A DNA stretch of 64,000 bases from DATAOG01 sp963753685 (GCA_963753685.1 CAVWDE010000006.1:248001-312000), one strand, 5' to 3'. Numbered from the stretch's first letter, positions 46,019-55,867 are shown. Translations and numbers: made by a program. Notes: generated by a model not told the origin, from the letters alone.

Positions 46019-47941
46019 CTAGATCTCGATCTGGATGCCGATCTCCACGACCCGGTCGGGCGGCAGGTGGTAGAAGGTGGTCGCGCGGGCGGCGTTGCGC
46101 GCGAGGAAATCGAACACATGGTCCTGCCAAAGCGGCAGGCCGAAATCCCGGCGCGGCAGGAGGGTCACCCGGCCGAGGTAGAAGGTGGTGCTGTCGAGGT
46201 CGACGAGCAGCCCCAGGGCCTCGCAGAGCCGAAGCGCCACGGGGATGTTCGGGGTCTGCATGAAGCCGTAGCTCACCCCGACCCGATACAGCCCGCGCTC
46301 CAGGTGCTCGATCTGCAGACGCTCGGCCGCCGGCACCCGCGGCAAGGCCTCGGTCTCGACGTGCAGCAGCAGGACCTGCTCGTGCAGCACGCGGTTGTGG
46401 CGCAGGTGGTGGAGCAGGATCGGCGGGATGGTGACTTCGTCTGCGGTCATGAACACCGCCGTGCCGGAGACCCGAAGCGGCGGCGTGTCCTCGAGCTGGG
46501 CCAGGAATTCGGTGAGCGGGCGCTGGCTGGTCTGCAGCTGCTGGCCGACCAGCGCGCGGCCGCGGCGCCACACCCAGATCACGGTGAAGACCGCCGCCGC
46601 GACCAGCAGGGGATACCAGCCGCCGTCGGCGATCTTGAGCAGATTGGCGCCGAAGAAGGCGAGGTCGACGATCAGGAAAGCGACCGCGAACAGGCCGGTC
46701 CACCAAATGTTCCAGCCCCAGCGCGTGGCGACGAAGAAGGCCAGCACCGTGGTGATCACCATGTCGGTCGAGATCGCGACCCCATAGGCCGAGGCCAGCC
46801 GGCTCGACGACCGGAAGCCCAGCACCAGGCCGATGGTCGCCAGCATCAGCAGCCAGTTGACGATCGGGATATAGATCTGGCCCAACTCCTCGCCGTGGGT
46901 CTGGACGATGTTGAGGCGCGGCAGCAGCCGCAGGCGGACGGCCTGGCGGGTGAGCGAGAACACGCCGGAAATCACCGCCTGGGAGGCGATCACGGTGGCC
47001 GTGGTCGCGAGCAGGACCAGGGGATAGAGCGCGAAGTCCGGTGCCAGCTCGTAGAAGGGTTGGGCGATCTCGAGCGGATTGCTCAACACCAGGGCACCCT
47101 GGCCGAAGTAGTTCAGCACCAGCGCCGGCAGCGCGACCGTGAACCAGGCGAGCCGGATCGGGGTGCGCCCGAGATGCCCCATGTCGGCGTACAGCGCCTC
47201 GCCGCCCGTGACCACGAGGAAGACCGCACCCAGCACGACGAAGGCGCCCCAGTGCTGGGCGCGGAAGAAGACGTAGGCGTGACGCGGGTCGAGCGCCGCG
47301 ATCACCCCGGGGGCGTGGACGATGCCGCCGATCCCGAGCCCCGCCAGGATCAGGAACCAGACCAGCATGATCGGACCGAACACGCTGCCGATCACCGCCG
47401 TGCCGTGCCGCTGGACGGCGAACAGGCCGATCAGGATGCCGACCGTGATCGGGATCACGAACGGCTCGAAGGCGGGCGTCGCCACCTTGAGGCCTTCGAC
47501 CGCGCTGAGCACGGAGATGGCGGGCGTGATCGTGCCGTCGCCGTAGAGCAGCGCGGCGCCGAACAGTCCGATCGAGATCAGGACCGAGCGCAGGCTGCCG
47601 GGCTTGGCCTGGGCCGGGTTGAGCAGCGAGACCAGCGCCACGATGCCGCCCTCGCCGCGATTGTCGGCGCGCATGACCAGCAGCAGATACTTGATCGAGA
47701 TGACGACGATCAGCGCCCAGAAGATCAGCGACAGCACGCCCAGAACGTTGATCGGCGTGGCGGCGAGCGGCGCCTCCCGGCCGAGGAAGCTCTCGCGGAA
47801 CGCGTAGAGCGGGCTGGTGCCGATATCGCCGTAGACGATGCCGAGCGCGAGCAGGCTGGTCCAGAGCAGCGGCGCGCGCGCCGGCTCCGGGCGCTCCGGC
47901 GCCGGCGAAGGGCCGGGAGGGTCGGGCGCCTTGGGAGGCAC
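46019..47941 (-). CDS. kup: Kup-type potassium uptake transporter
   Basis: 640 residues from GTG 47941, 30 bp after the SDR stop; the frame stays open further upstream but overlaps the SDR gene. Twelve membrane helices fit KUP. Diagnostic segments are LGIVYGDIGTSPLYAFRESF, MRADNRGEGGIVALVSLLNP, ALLYGDGTITPAISVLSAVE and VTGGEALYADMGHLGRTPIR. The C-terminal cytoplasmic part ends in PPDRVVEIGIQIEI as in other bacterial Kup. It imports K+ with protons. Together with the channel at 44249 it gives this stretch two K+ proteins. Confidence 0.93.
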   Translation of the reverse strand: MPPKAPDPPGPSPAPERPEPARAPLLWTSLLALGIVYGDIGTSPLYAFRESFLGREAPLAATPINVLGVLSLIFWALIVVISIKYLLLVMRADNRGEGGIVALVSLLNPAQAKPGSLRSVLISIGLFGAALLYGDGTITPAISVLSAVEGLKVATPAFEPFVIPITVGILIGLFAVQRHGTAVIGSVFGPIMLVWFLILAGLGIGGIVHAPGVIAALDPRHAYVFFRAQHWGAFVVLGAVFLVVTGGEALYADMGHLGRTPIRLAWFTVALPALVLNYFGQGALVLSNPLEIAQPFYELAPDFALYPLVLLATTATVIASQAVISGVFSLTRQAVRLRLLPRLNIVQTHGEELGQIYIPIVNWLLMLATIGLVLGFRSSSRLASAYGVAISTDMVITTVLAFFVATRWGWNIWWTGLFAVAFLIVDLAFFGANLLKIADGGWYPLLVAAAVFTVIWVWRRGRALVGQQLQTSQRPLTEFLAQLEDTPPLRVSGTAVFMTADEVTIPPILLHHLRHNRVLHEQVLLLHVETEALPRVPAAERLQIEHLERGLYRVGVSYGFMQTPNIPVALRLCEALGLLVDLDSTTFYLGRVTLLPRRDFGLPLWQDHVFDFLARNAARATTFYHLPPDRVVEIGIQIEI

Positions 47942-47970
47942 GATCCGGGCGCGATCGCTGCTCGGCCGGC

Positions 47971-48699
47971 TCAGATCAGGATGCCGCCGTCGACCACGAA
48001 CAGCTGGCCGGTGGTGTAGACGCTCTCGTCGGCGGCGAGGTAGAGGGCGATCGCAGCGATCTGCTCGGGCGTGCCGAGGCGGCCCATCGGCTGGCGCGCG
48101 ATGAACGCCCGGCGCGCCGCCTCGGGATCCTCGAAGGCCGCGATCCGGTCCTCGAGCGAGGGCGTCTCGATCGTGCCGGGGCAGATCGCGTTGCAGCGGA
48201 TGCCGCGCCCGACGTACTCGGCGGCGACCGATTTGGTGAGCCCGATCACGGCCGCCTTGCTGGTGCCGTAGACGAACCGGTTGGGCAGGCCCTTGAGGCT
48301 CGAGCAGACCGAGGCGACGTTGACGATGCTGCCGCCGCCGGCCGCCAGCATCGCCGGCAGAAACGCCCGGATCATGCGGTACATCGACTTCACATTCAGG
48401 TTCATCGAGAAGTCGTACGCCTTTTCGTCGCACTCCAGGATCGAGCCGGCGTGGACATAGCCCGCGACGTTGACCAGGGCGTCGAACGGCGCCTCGGCCG
48501 CGGCCAGCGCGGCGATCTGGCCGGCATCGGTGACGTCGAGCCGGGCGGTGCTGAGGCCCGGCGCGGCCTCGAGCTCCGCCAGCAGCGTGGCGTTGAGGTC
48601 GGTCGCCAGGACCTTGGCACCTTCGCGCGCCATCGCGAGCGCGCTCGCCCGTCCGATCCCCTGCGCGGCCGCCGTGACCAGCACGCGCTTGCCCTCCAT
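47971..48699 (-). CDS. Short-chain dehydrogenase/reductase (DHRS6/BDH2-like)
   Basis: 242 residues from ATG 48699. The cofactor loop TAAAQGIGRASALAMAREGA, the Asp after strand 2 (LATDLN, favouring NAD), the NVAGYVHAG segment, catalytic Ser in NVASVCSSLKG and YGTSKAA (Tyr-x3-Lys) are all visible. The TAAAQGIG loop, DFSMNLNVKSMYRMI and CPGTIETPSLEDRI closely follow the animal DHRS6/BDH2 group and bacterial 2-keto-3-deoxy-fuconate dehydrogenases. It probably oxidises a small hydroxy acid with NAD. The 2-hydroxyacid dehydrogenase gene is divergent next door. Confidence 0.85.
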   Translation of the reverse strand: MEGKRVLVTAAAQGIGRASALAMAREGAKVLATDLNATLLAELEAAPGLSTARLDVTDAGQIAALAAAEAPFDALVNVAGYVHAGSILECDEKAYDFSMNLNVKSMYRMIRAFLPAMLAAGGGSIVNVASVCSSLKGLPNRFVYGTSKAAVIGLTKSVAAEYVGRGIRCNAICPGTIETPSLEDRIAAFEDPEAARRAFIARQPMGRLGTPEQIAAIALYLAADESVYTTGQLFVVDGGILI

Positions 48700-48965
48700 T
48701 CGTCCGGCCACCGGCTCCTCCTCTCGGCTTGGCTGCAACCGCGGCGCAGCCCCCTGCCCCGCTCCACCCGGCTCGGGCCGGCTCATGCTAGGCGAAGTCG
48801 GCGCCGGAGCAAGGCGGATCACGACCGCGCGCGCTCGGGATACTGGTGCCCGGCCACCAACGCGGGGTTTTCAACCGGGATCGCGAGCGCGCGCGCTCGG
48901 GGGCTGGACGGGCTGGCCGTGGCTGCTACCTTCCCGGGCTCGTGACGCAGGTTGGGACCCATCCC

Positions 48966-49979
48966 ATGCTGGTTCTGCTACCCGATGCGCTGTTCGAGGA
49001 CGACGCCCAGATCGAGCGCGAGATCCTCGGCGCCGACTTCGAGCTCGCCGTGCACCACGAGCTCAGCGCCGACCGCATCCCGGATGAGCGCTGGCGCACG
49101 GCCGAGGCGGTGATCGCCTACTACGGCGTGCCGATCGACCGCGCCCTGGTCGACCGCCTGGCGAGCTGCCGGATTCTGGTCCGGGCCGGCGTCGGCTACG
49201 ACCACATCGACATTGCCGCCTGCGGGGAGCGGCGGATCCCGGTCTGCAACGTGCCCGACTACGGCACCACAGAGGTCGCCGATCATGCGATCGCGCTGAT
49301 GCTCGGGCTCGCCCGCGGCCTGGTCTCCTACCACGCCCGTCTGCTCGCCGACCCGCACGCGGGCTGGCACTGGGCCGGAGCACCCCTGGTCCGCCGGCTG
49401 CGCGGCGCCTGTTTCGGCGTCGTCGGCCTGGGCCGGATCGGCACCGCGGCGGCGCGGCGCGCGCGCGGGCTCGACATGGAGGTCAGCTTCTACGACCCAC
49501 TGCTGCCCGATGGTGCCGATCTCGCGCAGGGCTGGCGCCGGGCGCCGAGCCTCGAGGCGCTGCTCGCCCAGGCCGATGTGGTGAGCCTGCACTGCCCGCT
49601 GAGCGCCGACAACGCCAATCTGATCAATGGCGCGGCGCTGGCGGCGTTCCGGAAAGGGGCGCTCCTGATCAATACCGCGCGCGGCGGGCTGGTCGATCTG
49701 GGCGCGCTCGAGACGGCGCTGCGCGATGGCCGCCTGGGCGGCGCCGGGCTCGACGTCCTGCCGGCCGAGCCGCCCGATCCGTCGCACCCGCTGATCCAGG
49801 CGTTCCGGCGCCGCGAGCCGTGGCTCGACGGCCGCCTGCTGCTGACCCCGCACGTCGCCTGGCTGTCGCCCGACGGCCGGGCCGATCTGCGGCGCAAGTC
49901 GGCGGAGACCGTGCGCGACTATCTGCTCGCCGGCCGGCTGCGCAACTGCGTCAACCGGGCCTGGCTCGAGCCGGGCTGA
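48966..49979 (+). CDS. D-isomer-specific 2-hydroxyacid dehydrogenase
   Basis: 337 residues from ATG 48966. The NAD-binding loop is FGVVGLGRIGTAAARRARGL (GxGxxG). The catalytic set comprises Arg in LLINTARGGLVD, Glu in LDVLPAEPPD and His in LLTPHVAWLSPDG. The substrate domain contains VRAGVGYDHIDIAACGERRI and VCNVPDYGTTEVADHAIALM, as in the CtBP/phosphoglycerate dehydrogenase branch. It converts 2-keto acids and D-2-hydroxy acids; the exact substrate is unknown. It is divergent from the SDR gene and convergent with the sugar permease at 50015. Confidence 0.88.
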   Translation: MLVLLPDALFEDDAQIEREILGADFELAVHHELSADRIPDERWRTAEAVIAYYGVPIDRALVDRLASCRILVRAGVGYDHIDIAACGERRIPVCNVPDYGTTEVADHAIALMLGLARGLVSYHARLLADPHAGWHWAGAPLVRRLRGACFGVVGLGRIGTAAARRARGLDMEVSFYDPLLPDGADLAQGWRRAPSLEALLAQADVVSLHCPLSADNANLINGAALAAFRKGALLINTARGGLVDLGALETALRDGRLGGAGLDVLPAEPPDPSHPLIQAFRRREPWLDGRLLLTPHVAWLSPDGRADLRRKSAETVRDYLLAGRLRNCVNRAWLEPG

Positions 49980-50014
49980 ACCGCGAGGGGGACAACCAAT
50001 GCGCGACGCGCGGC

Positions 50015-50863
50015 TCAACCTTTGACCGCGCCGGTGATCCCCGAGACGTAGTTCTCGACGAAGAAGGAATAGACGATCGCGACCGGCACCGAGCCCAACA
50101 GGGCGCCGGCCATCAGCGAGCCCCAGAAGAACACATCGCCCTTGATCAATTCGCTGGTGACCCCGACCGGGATGGTCTTGTTGGCGGGCGAGGAGATGAA
50201 CACCAGGGCGTACAGGAACTCGTTCCACGACAGCGTGAAGGCGAAGATCCCGGCGGACAGGATGCCCGGTATGGCGAGCGGCAGGATGATGAACACCATC
50301 GCCTGGATGCGCGTGGCGCCGTCGATCCGGGCGCACTCCTCGAGCTCCTTGGGAATGGTCTGGAAATAACCCATCAGCAGCCAGGTGCAGAACGGCACCA
50401 GAAAGGTCGGATAGGTGAAGATCAGCGACCAGGTCGAATCCTGCAAGCCCATCCACGAGATCACCCCGGTCAGCGGGATGAACAGCAAGGTGGGCGGCAC
50501 CAGGTAGGTGACGAAGATGGCGATGCCGAACACCGTCGAGCCGGGGAAGATCAGGCGGGCCAGCGCATAGCCCGCGAGCACGCCGGCGAACAGCGAGATC
50601 GCGGTCGATGCGCACGCGACCCAAAGCGTGTTGATCGCCCACTGGACGAACAGGGTGTCACTTAACAAGCTTTTCCAGTGGCTGAGGGTCGGCTCGCGGA
50701 CCAGGAAGGGGGACAGCCGTGGATTGTAGAGCTCCGGGTCAGGTTTGATCGAGGTGATGAACATCCACAAGAACGGAAACAGGGTGACGAACACGAACAA
50801 GAACAGCGGTATGTAGAATACCATCAACCTCTTGAGGTAGGTCTCGCCGACGATCGAGCCCAT
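50015..50863 (-). CDS. Carbohydrate ABC transporter permease (MalG type)
   Basis: 282 residues with six membrane helices. The EAA loop is LEECARIDGATRIQAMVFII followed by LPLAIPGILSAGIFAFTLSW and NEFLYAL. It begins MGSIVGETYLKRLMVFYIPL and ends in VENYVSGITGAVKG. The stop of the MalF-type gene lies 34 bp upstream. It forms the inner-membrane channel with that protein. The ATPase is not encoded here and must be shared or located elsewhere. It is closely similar to the permease at 54920. Confidence 0.9.
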   Translation of the reverse strand: MGSIVGETYLKRLMVFYIPLFLFVFVTLFPFLWMFITSIKPDPELYNPRLSPFLVREPTLSHWKSLLSDTLFVQWAINTLWVACASTAISLFAGVLAGYALARLIFPGSTVFGIAIFVTYLVPPTLLFIPLTGVISWMGLQDSTWSLIFTYPTFLVPFCTWLLMGYFQTIPKELEECARIDGATRIQAMVFIILPLAIPGILSAGIFAFTLSWNEFLYALVFISSPANKTIPVGVTSELIKGDVFFWGSLMAGALLGSVPVAIVYSFFVENYVSGITGAVKG

Positions 50864-50896
50864 CAGGTCGCTCCCGGTAATCCGGGGGGCGCGCGG

Positions 50897-51904
50897 TCAG
50901 CGCACACCCTGGCGGCGCAGATACCACAGCTGAAACACGATCACCATGGCGAGGATCGGCAGCATGAACAGCGACACCGCCGCGCCCTGGCCGAGGTTGC
51001 CCGAGGTCATGCCGAGCTGATAGGCCAGCGTCGCCAAGAGGTTGGTGGCGTTGTTCGGGCCGCCGCGGGTCAGGACGTAGACCAGCTGGAAATCCGCAAA
51101 GGTGACGACGATCGAGAACACGACCACGACGATCGCCACCGGCTTGATCATGGGCAGGGTCACATGCCAGAACTTGTTCCAGCCGGTGGCACCATCGAGG
51201 TCCGCGGCGTCGTACAGTTCCTGGGGAATCGTCTGCAGGGCGGCCAGAAACGAGATCGCGAAGAACGGCAGGCCACGCCAGACATTGACGGTGATCACCG
51301 AGGCCATCGCCCAGCCGGGATCACCGAGCCATAAGGGGCCGTGGAAGTAGCCCCAGTTGGCCTTGAGCGGGATGCCGAACAGACCGATCTTCATCTGCCA
51401 CAGGAAGCGCAGGACCCAGTTGAAGACGCTGAAGGTGGCGTCGAACATCCACAGCCAGGCGAGCGTGCTGAGCACGGTGGGCACGATGAACGGCAGCAGC
51501 ACGGTCGCCCGGGTGATCCGCGACAGGCGGAACTTGCGATTGAGCAGAACCGCGAGCCACATCCCGAGCGCGGCCTTGAACACGGTCGCCATGAAGGTGA
51601 AGAACACGGTGTTCCAGGCGGCGGTCCGGAAGATGTCGCTCTGCAGCAGGCGGACGTAGTTGCCCAGCCCGATGAACTTGCCAGGCGTACCCACCAGCTT
51701 GTCGGTCAGCGACATCCAGATGCCCAGACAGAACGGGTAGGCGATGAACACCATGATCAGGATCAAGGCCGGCGCCAGCAGGGTGAAGGCCAGGATCCTC
51801 TCGTCCTCGAGCGCCAGCGCGAGCCGGCCCATCTGGGCCCGGCGCGCGAGCGGAACGTCGGCGATCTGAACGCGGGCGGTGTCGGCGGGCAAGGTGGATT
51901 TCAT
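50897..51904 (-). CDS. Carbohydrate ABC transporter permease (MalF/UgpA type)
   Basis: 335 residues. Six helices; the N-terminal region holds FTLLAPALILIMVFIAYPFC followed by LGIWMSLTDKLVGTPGKFIG, and the EAA loop is ELYDAADLDGATGWNKFWHV followed by TLPMIKPVAIVVV. LTRGGPNNATNLLATLAYQ is the usual MalF-type periplasmic loop. It lies between the binding protein (88 bp upstream) and the MalG-type permease, in one operon. It resembles the product of 53933, so the two transporter sets are paralogous. Confidence 0.9.
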   Translation of the reverse strand: MKSTLPADTARVQIADVPLARRAQMGRLALALEDERILAFTLLAPALILIMVFIAYPFCLGIWMSLTDKLVGTPGKFIGLGNYVRLLQSDIFRTAAWNTVFFTFMATVFKAALGMWLAVLLNRKFRLSRITRATVLLPFIVPTVLSTLAWLWMFDATFSVFNWVLRFLWQMKIGLFGIPLKANWGYFHGPLWLGDPGWAMASVITVNVWRGLPFFAISFLAALQTIPQELYDAADLDGATGWNKFWHVTLPMIKPVAIVVVVFSIVVTFADFQLVYVLTRGGPNNATNLLATLAYQLGMTSGNLGQGAAVSLFMLPILAMVIVFQLWYLRRQGVR

Positions 51905-51992
51905 CGCTCTGCCGGGTCAGCGTGGGGGTGGACCGCGGCGGCGGGGCCATCGCCCCGGCCGCCGCGGCATCCGCGTCAACCTCGTCGGAACG

Positions 51993-53318
51993 TCAGGCTC
52001 CGTAGACGTTCGCGAGCTCCTTCTGGGCCCATTCGGCGATCGCCTTGGGGTCCTCGCCGCGCGCCGCGCGCGCGAACATGTCGACGAGGATGTACTTCTC
52101 GACGACCTCGCCCGACTGCCGGTTCGGCGGCCCGGCGTAGCCGGGGTTGCGGCCATAGCGCGGATTGGTGGCGTAGATCGCGATCGCCGGATCGGACTTC
52201 CACACCGGGTGGGTCTCCCATTTTGGCGTCAGGCCCTGGACGTAGCCCTGGTTGACCCACATGAACTTGTCGAAGTTCTCGTCCTTGAACGACCACCGGA
52301 TGTACTCGGCGGCGGCTTCCTTGTCCGGCGAGTAGTTCATGATGCTGAGCGTTCGCGGCTGGACCAGATGGTACCGGCCGCCCGGGCCCTCGGGATTGAG
52401 GAAGTGGTTGAGCTTCTGGGAGAAGCCCGGGTACTTGTCGGGACTGTTCTTGGCGACGAAGTAGATGCTGGCGCCGTTCAGGGTCGCGCCGATGGTCTGG
52501 CCGAGGAAGGCGCGGTTGTTGCTGGTGTCGTCCCAGGCAAAGCCGCCGGGATCGCAGGCCGCCTCCCAGAACTCTTTCATGAAAGCGAGCGCGTCGCGGG
52601 TGCCTGCGGAGTTGATCGCCACCTTGCCGGATTTGTCGACCTCCATGCCGCCGAAGCTCCACATCAGCGGATAGACGAAGGTCGGGGCATCGCCGAAGGT
52701 GTGGCCGAGCGTCTGCCCGACCGGCAGATTCTCGTTCTTGATCGCGGTGCCGACCTTGAGATAGTCGTCCCAGGTGTTGGGCGTCTTGAGGCCCAGCTCG
52801 TCGAACACGTCCTTGCGGTAGACGGTGGCATTGCCGAGGTTGAACAGCGGCACGCCGCGGGCGACCCCGCCGACCACGGCGACGTCGCGCGCCCACTCGT
52901 AGATCTGATCGCCGCCGAGCTCGGCCATGAGCGCGTTGTGGTCGGCCAGACCATGGGCGAACAGCTGCGGCTGGTTGGCGTTCAGCTGGATCACGTCGGC
53001 GCCGCTGCCGCTCTCGATCGCGGCGGTGATCCGGGCCGTCATGTCGTTCTGATTGATCTTCTCGGCGGTGACCGCGATCCCGGTCGCCTTCGTGAACTCC
53101 GCGGCCTCGCGGTCGATCTCGACGTCGGCGTCGGGGATGAAGCTGCTCCATTGCAGGTAGTGCACCTTGCGCGCCTGCGCATAGGCCGGCGCCTTGCCGC
53201 CGAGGAAGCGCGTGGCGAGCAGCGTCCCGCCAGCCACCGCGGTCGTCTCGACGAACCTCCGCCGCGTCAGGGCGGCCTTGGCTGGCGTCGTCGGCGTCGT
53301 CGATTGGGTCTTCTTCAT
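51993..53318 (-). CDS. Family 1 carbohydrate-binding protein of ABC transporter
   Basis: 441 residues from ATG 53318, with AGGGGG ten bases upstream. A twin-arginine signal (LTRRRFVETTAVAGGTLLAT) leads to the periplasm. The mature protein follows the SBP_bac_1 pattern, with TKATGIAVTAEKINQNDMTA, SGSGADVIQLNANQPQLFAH and GQTIGATLNGASIYFVAKNS. It delivers a sugar or polyol to the permeases at 50015-51904. A Tat signal is common for such proteins in soil Alphaproteobacteria. No catabolic gene identifies the sugar. Confidence 0.9.
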   Translation of the reverse strand: MKKTQSTTPTTPAKAALTRRRFVETTAVAGGTLLATRFLGGKAPAYAQARKVHYLQWSSFIPDADVEIDREAAEFTKATGIAVTAEKINQNDMTARITAAIESGSGADVIQLNANQPQLFAHGLADHNALMAELGGDQIYEWARDVAVVGGVARGVPLFNLGNATVYRKDVFDELGLKTPNTWDDYLKVGTAIKNENLPVGQTLGHTFGDAPTFVYPLMWSFGGMEVDKSGKVAINSAGTRDALAFMKEFWEAACDPGGFAWDDTSNNRAFLGQTIGATLNGASIYFVAKNSPDKYPGFSQKLNHFLNPEGPGGRYHLVQPRTLSIMNYSPDKEAAAEYIRWSFKDENFDKFMWVNQGYVQGLTPKWETHPVWKSDPAIAIYATNPRYGRNPGYAGPPNRQSGEVVEKYILVDMFARAARGEDPKAIAEWAQKELANVYGA

Positions 53319-53932
53319 TTGCTGCCCCCTGTTAAGGCTTTGCATGCGATCAGACCAAGCCCCGGCAGGGGGCCGGATCTGACCGGCGGCATGTCTCCCA
53401 TTGCCCGGAGTGTAGGGCGTTCTTGCCGCGCGGTCCACGGGTTTTGCCGCAGGTCACGGGTTCCATGGCGCCGCGCCGATGCGCCGGGCCGGACGATCGG
53501 CGGCGCTGCGGGGTCAGGCAGGCGGCCGTTTGAGCGCCACTCGGCCGCGGTCGTGGGCGGCCGCGGGCCTCCCGTCCGGGCCCTTGACGGCACCGGCAGG
53601 CGCCCGGCCCGTGACATCGGCCGCGGTTGTGGAGTAGCCTGATGGCTGTCGTGGCGCCGGCGCCGCGCGACGGCGGACGAGGTCGCGCGCGGGAGGCAAC
53701 GATCAGAGACCCGATCAGGGAGGTCTTTGCGATGATCAGGATCGGCCGTCGACGCCTGCGCGAGGGGTCGAGTGCGCTCGGCTTTGGGACCGCCTTGCGT
53801 TGCGGCCCGTCCGAGGGCGTCATGACGGAAGCAGAACGGCGCGCCAACCGTTACTATCGGGTCTGACCAGCCGGACGGCGGGTCGGGGCCCGGTCCCGCC
53901 GGCCGCCGCTCGATGAACAAAGGATCGGCACC
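53319..53932. other. Divergent intergenic region between two sugar transporter sets
   Basis: About 610 bp with no supportable gene. A 79-codon frame at 53627-53866 has no recognisable product and an unusually arginine-rich sequence. The region should hold promoters for both transporter sets; no clear operator or promoter hexamers were identified. Confidence 0.5.
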
Positions 53933-54886
53933 TTGGCGACGATCGCGCGACGTGACGCCTACGCAGCCGCCCTCCCCTGGTGGTCCTGGAGCCGGCTCAA
54001 GCACAACCGCAACTGGGTCGGCTTCTGGTTCATGCTGCCGGCGGCGGCGTTCCTGCTCCTGTTCCTGACCTACCCGCTCGGGCTCGGCATCTGGCTCTCC
54101 TTCACGGACACCAAGATCGGGCGGCCCGGGATCTTCATCGGCCTCGAGAACTTCGCGTGGTTGTGGGACGATCCGGTGTTCTGGCTGGCGGTCTTCAACA
54201 CCTTCCTCTACACGATCGTCGCCAGCGTGTTCAAATTCGGGCTCGGCCTCTATCTCGCGATCCTGCTCAACCATTCGATCCCGTTCAAGGCGTTCATCCG
54301 GGCGATCGTGCTGTTGCCGTTCATCGTGCCGACGGTGCTCTCGGCGATCGCCTTCTGGTGGATCTACGACGCCCAGTTCTCGATCATCAGCTGGTCGCTC
54401 GAGCGCCTGGGCCTGATCCATCAGTACATCGACTTCCTGGGCGATCCGAACAACGCCCGCGCCTCGGTGATCGTCGCCAACGTCTGGCGCGGCATCCCGT
54501 TCGTCGCGATCACGCTCTTGGCCGGCCTGCAGACCATCTCGCCGACCCTCTACGAGGCGGCGATCATCGACGGCGCCAACCGCTGGCAGATGTTCCGCCA
54601 CGTCACCTACCCGCTCCTGACCCCGATCATCGCCGTGGTCATGACCTTCTCGGTGCTGTTCACCTTCACCGATTTCCAATTGATCTACGCCATGACCCGG
54701 GGCGGTCCGCTCAATGCCACCCACCTGATGGCGACGCTCAGCTTCCAGCGCGCGATCCTCGGCGGCTCGCTCGGCGAGGGGGCCGCGATCTCGACCGCGA
54801 TGATCCCGTTCCTGCTCGGCGCGATCATCTTCAGCTGGTTCGGCCTGCAGCGGCGCAAATGGCAGCAGGGCGGCACCGATGACTGA
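53933..54886 (+). CDS. Carbohydrate ABC transporter permease (MalF/UgpA type), second set
   Basis: 317 residues from TTG 53933. Segments WFMLPAAAFLLLFLTYPLGL, then GIWLSFTDTKIGRPGIFIGL, and the EAA loop TLYEAAIIDGANRWQMFRHV with TYPLLTPIIAVVM match MalF-type permeases. AMTRGGPLNATHLMATLSFQ corresponds to the same loop in the paralogue at 50897. It pairs with the MalG-type gene that starts 33 bp downstream. This set has no binding protein or ATPase of its own nearby, so it may share the protein encoded at 51993. Confidence 0.88.
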   Translation: MATIARRDAYAAALPWWSWSRLKHNRNWVGFWFMLPAAAFLLLFLTYPLGLGIWLSFTDTKIGRPGIFIGLENFAWLWDDPVFWLAVFNTFLYTIVASVFKFGLGLYLAILLNHSIPFKAFIRAIVLLPFIVPTVLSAIAFWWIYDAQFSIISWSLERLGLIHQYIDFLGDPNNARASVIVANVWRGIPFVAITLLAGLQTISPTLYEAAIIDGANRWQMFRHVTYPLLTPIIAVVMTFSVLFTFTDFQLIYAMTRGGPLNATHLMATLSFQRAILGGSLGEGAAISTAMIPFLLGAIIFSWFGLQRRKWQQGGTDD

Positions 54887-54919
54887 TCGCGAACTGGAGC
54901 CTGCGAGGAGCGAGCGGCC

Positions 54920-55867
54920 ATGGCTGAACAGCTGACCCGCCTTGCCGCCGACGAGGTCGCGGCCAAGAAAGCCGGCCTGCTCCAGGGCTGGTGGGACCGC
55001 CGCCGGCGCGAGCGCCAGGGCATGGACTACCTCGAGCGCTTCCACACCAAGGTGATCACGGTCTACCTGCCGATCATCCTGTTCCTGATCTTCCTCCTGT
55101 TCCCGTTCTATTGGATGGCGCTGACCAGCGTCAAACCGGACAACGAGCTGATCGACATGAACACCCACAATCCCTGGTGGGTGACCAATCCGACCCTGGA
55201 GCATTTCCACAAGCTGTTGTTCGAGACCGCCTATCCGCACTGGATGTGGAACACCATGTACGTCTCGGTGAGCGCCACCATCCTGTCGCTGATCGCGAGC
55301 GTGATGGCCGCCTACGCGATCGTGCGCGTGCGCTACCGGGGCTCGAGCACGGTCGGCGGCATGATCTTCCTCGCCTATCTGGTGCCGCCCTCGATCCTGT
55401 TCATCCCGCTCGCGATCATCGTCTTCCAGTACCACCTGTTCGACAGCCCGCTCGCGCTCATCCTGACCTATCCGACCATCCTGATCCCGTTCTCGACCTG
55501 GCTCTTGATGGGCTACTTCAAGACCATTCCCTACGAGCTCGAGGAATGCGCCCTGATCGATGGCGCCGGGCGCGTCCAGATCCTCACCAAGATCATCCTG
55601 CCGCTGTCGATCCCGGGCCTGATCTCGGCCGGGATCTTCGCCTTCACCTTATGCTGGAACGAGTTCATCTACGCCCTGACGTTCATCTCCTCGTCCGAGA
55701 ACAAGACCGTGCCGGTCGCGGTGTTGTCCGAACTGGTCGAGGGCGACGTCTACCACTGGGGCGCCTTGATGGCCGGCGCGTTGCTCGGCTCGATTCCGGT
55801 CGCGATCATCTACTCATTCTTCGTCGAGCACTACGTCTCCTCGATGACCGGCGCGATCAAGGAGTGA
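54920..55867 (+). CDS. Carbohydrate ABC transporter permease (MalG type), second set
   Basis: 315 residues. Compared with the paralogue at 50015 it has an extra ~35-residue charged N-terminus (ADEVAAKKAGLLQGWWDRRR). The EAA loop LEECALIDGAGRVQILTKII followed by LPLSIPGLISAGIFAFTLCW is nearly the same, as is the end VEHYVSSMTGAIKE. The preceding region shows CGAGGAGCGAGC before the ATG. It completes the second permease pair. Confidence 0.9.
   Translation: MAEQLTRLAADEVAAKKAGLLQGWWDRRRRERQGMDYLERFHTKVITVYLPIILFLIFLLFPFYWMALTSVKPDNELIDMNTHNPWWVTNPTLEHFHKLLFETAYPHWMWNTMYVSVSATILSLIASVMAAYAIVRVRYRGSSTVGGMIFLAYLVPPSILFIPLAIIVFQYHLFDSPLALILTYPTILIPFSTWLLMGYFKTIPYELEECALIDGAGRVQILTKIILPLSIPGLISAGIFAFTLCWNEFIYALTFISSSENKTVPVAVLSELVEGDVYHWGALMAGALLGSIPVAIIYSFFVEHYVSSMTGAIKE

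Noticed and set aside
46019..48433. An 804-residue SDR-Kup fusion
   Set aside because: The frame upstream of 47941 overlaps the SDR gene in the wrong frame. Kup begins at the GTG with normal family length.
53627..53866. A 79-codon gene in the divergent intergenic region
   Set aside because: No Shine-Dalgarno, Arg-rich composition and no recognisable pattern.
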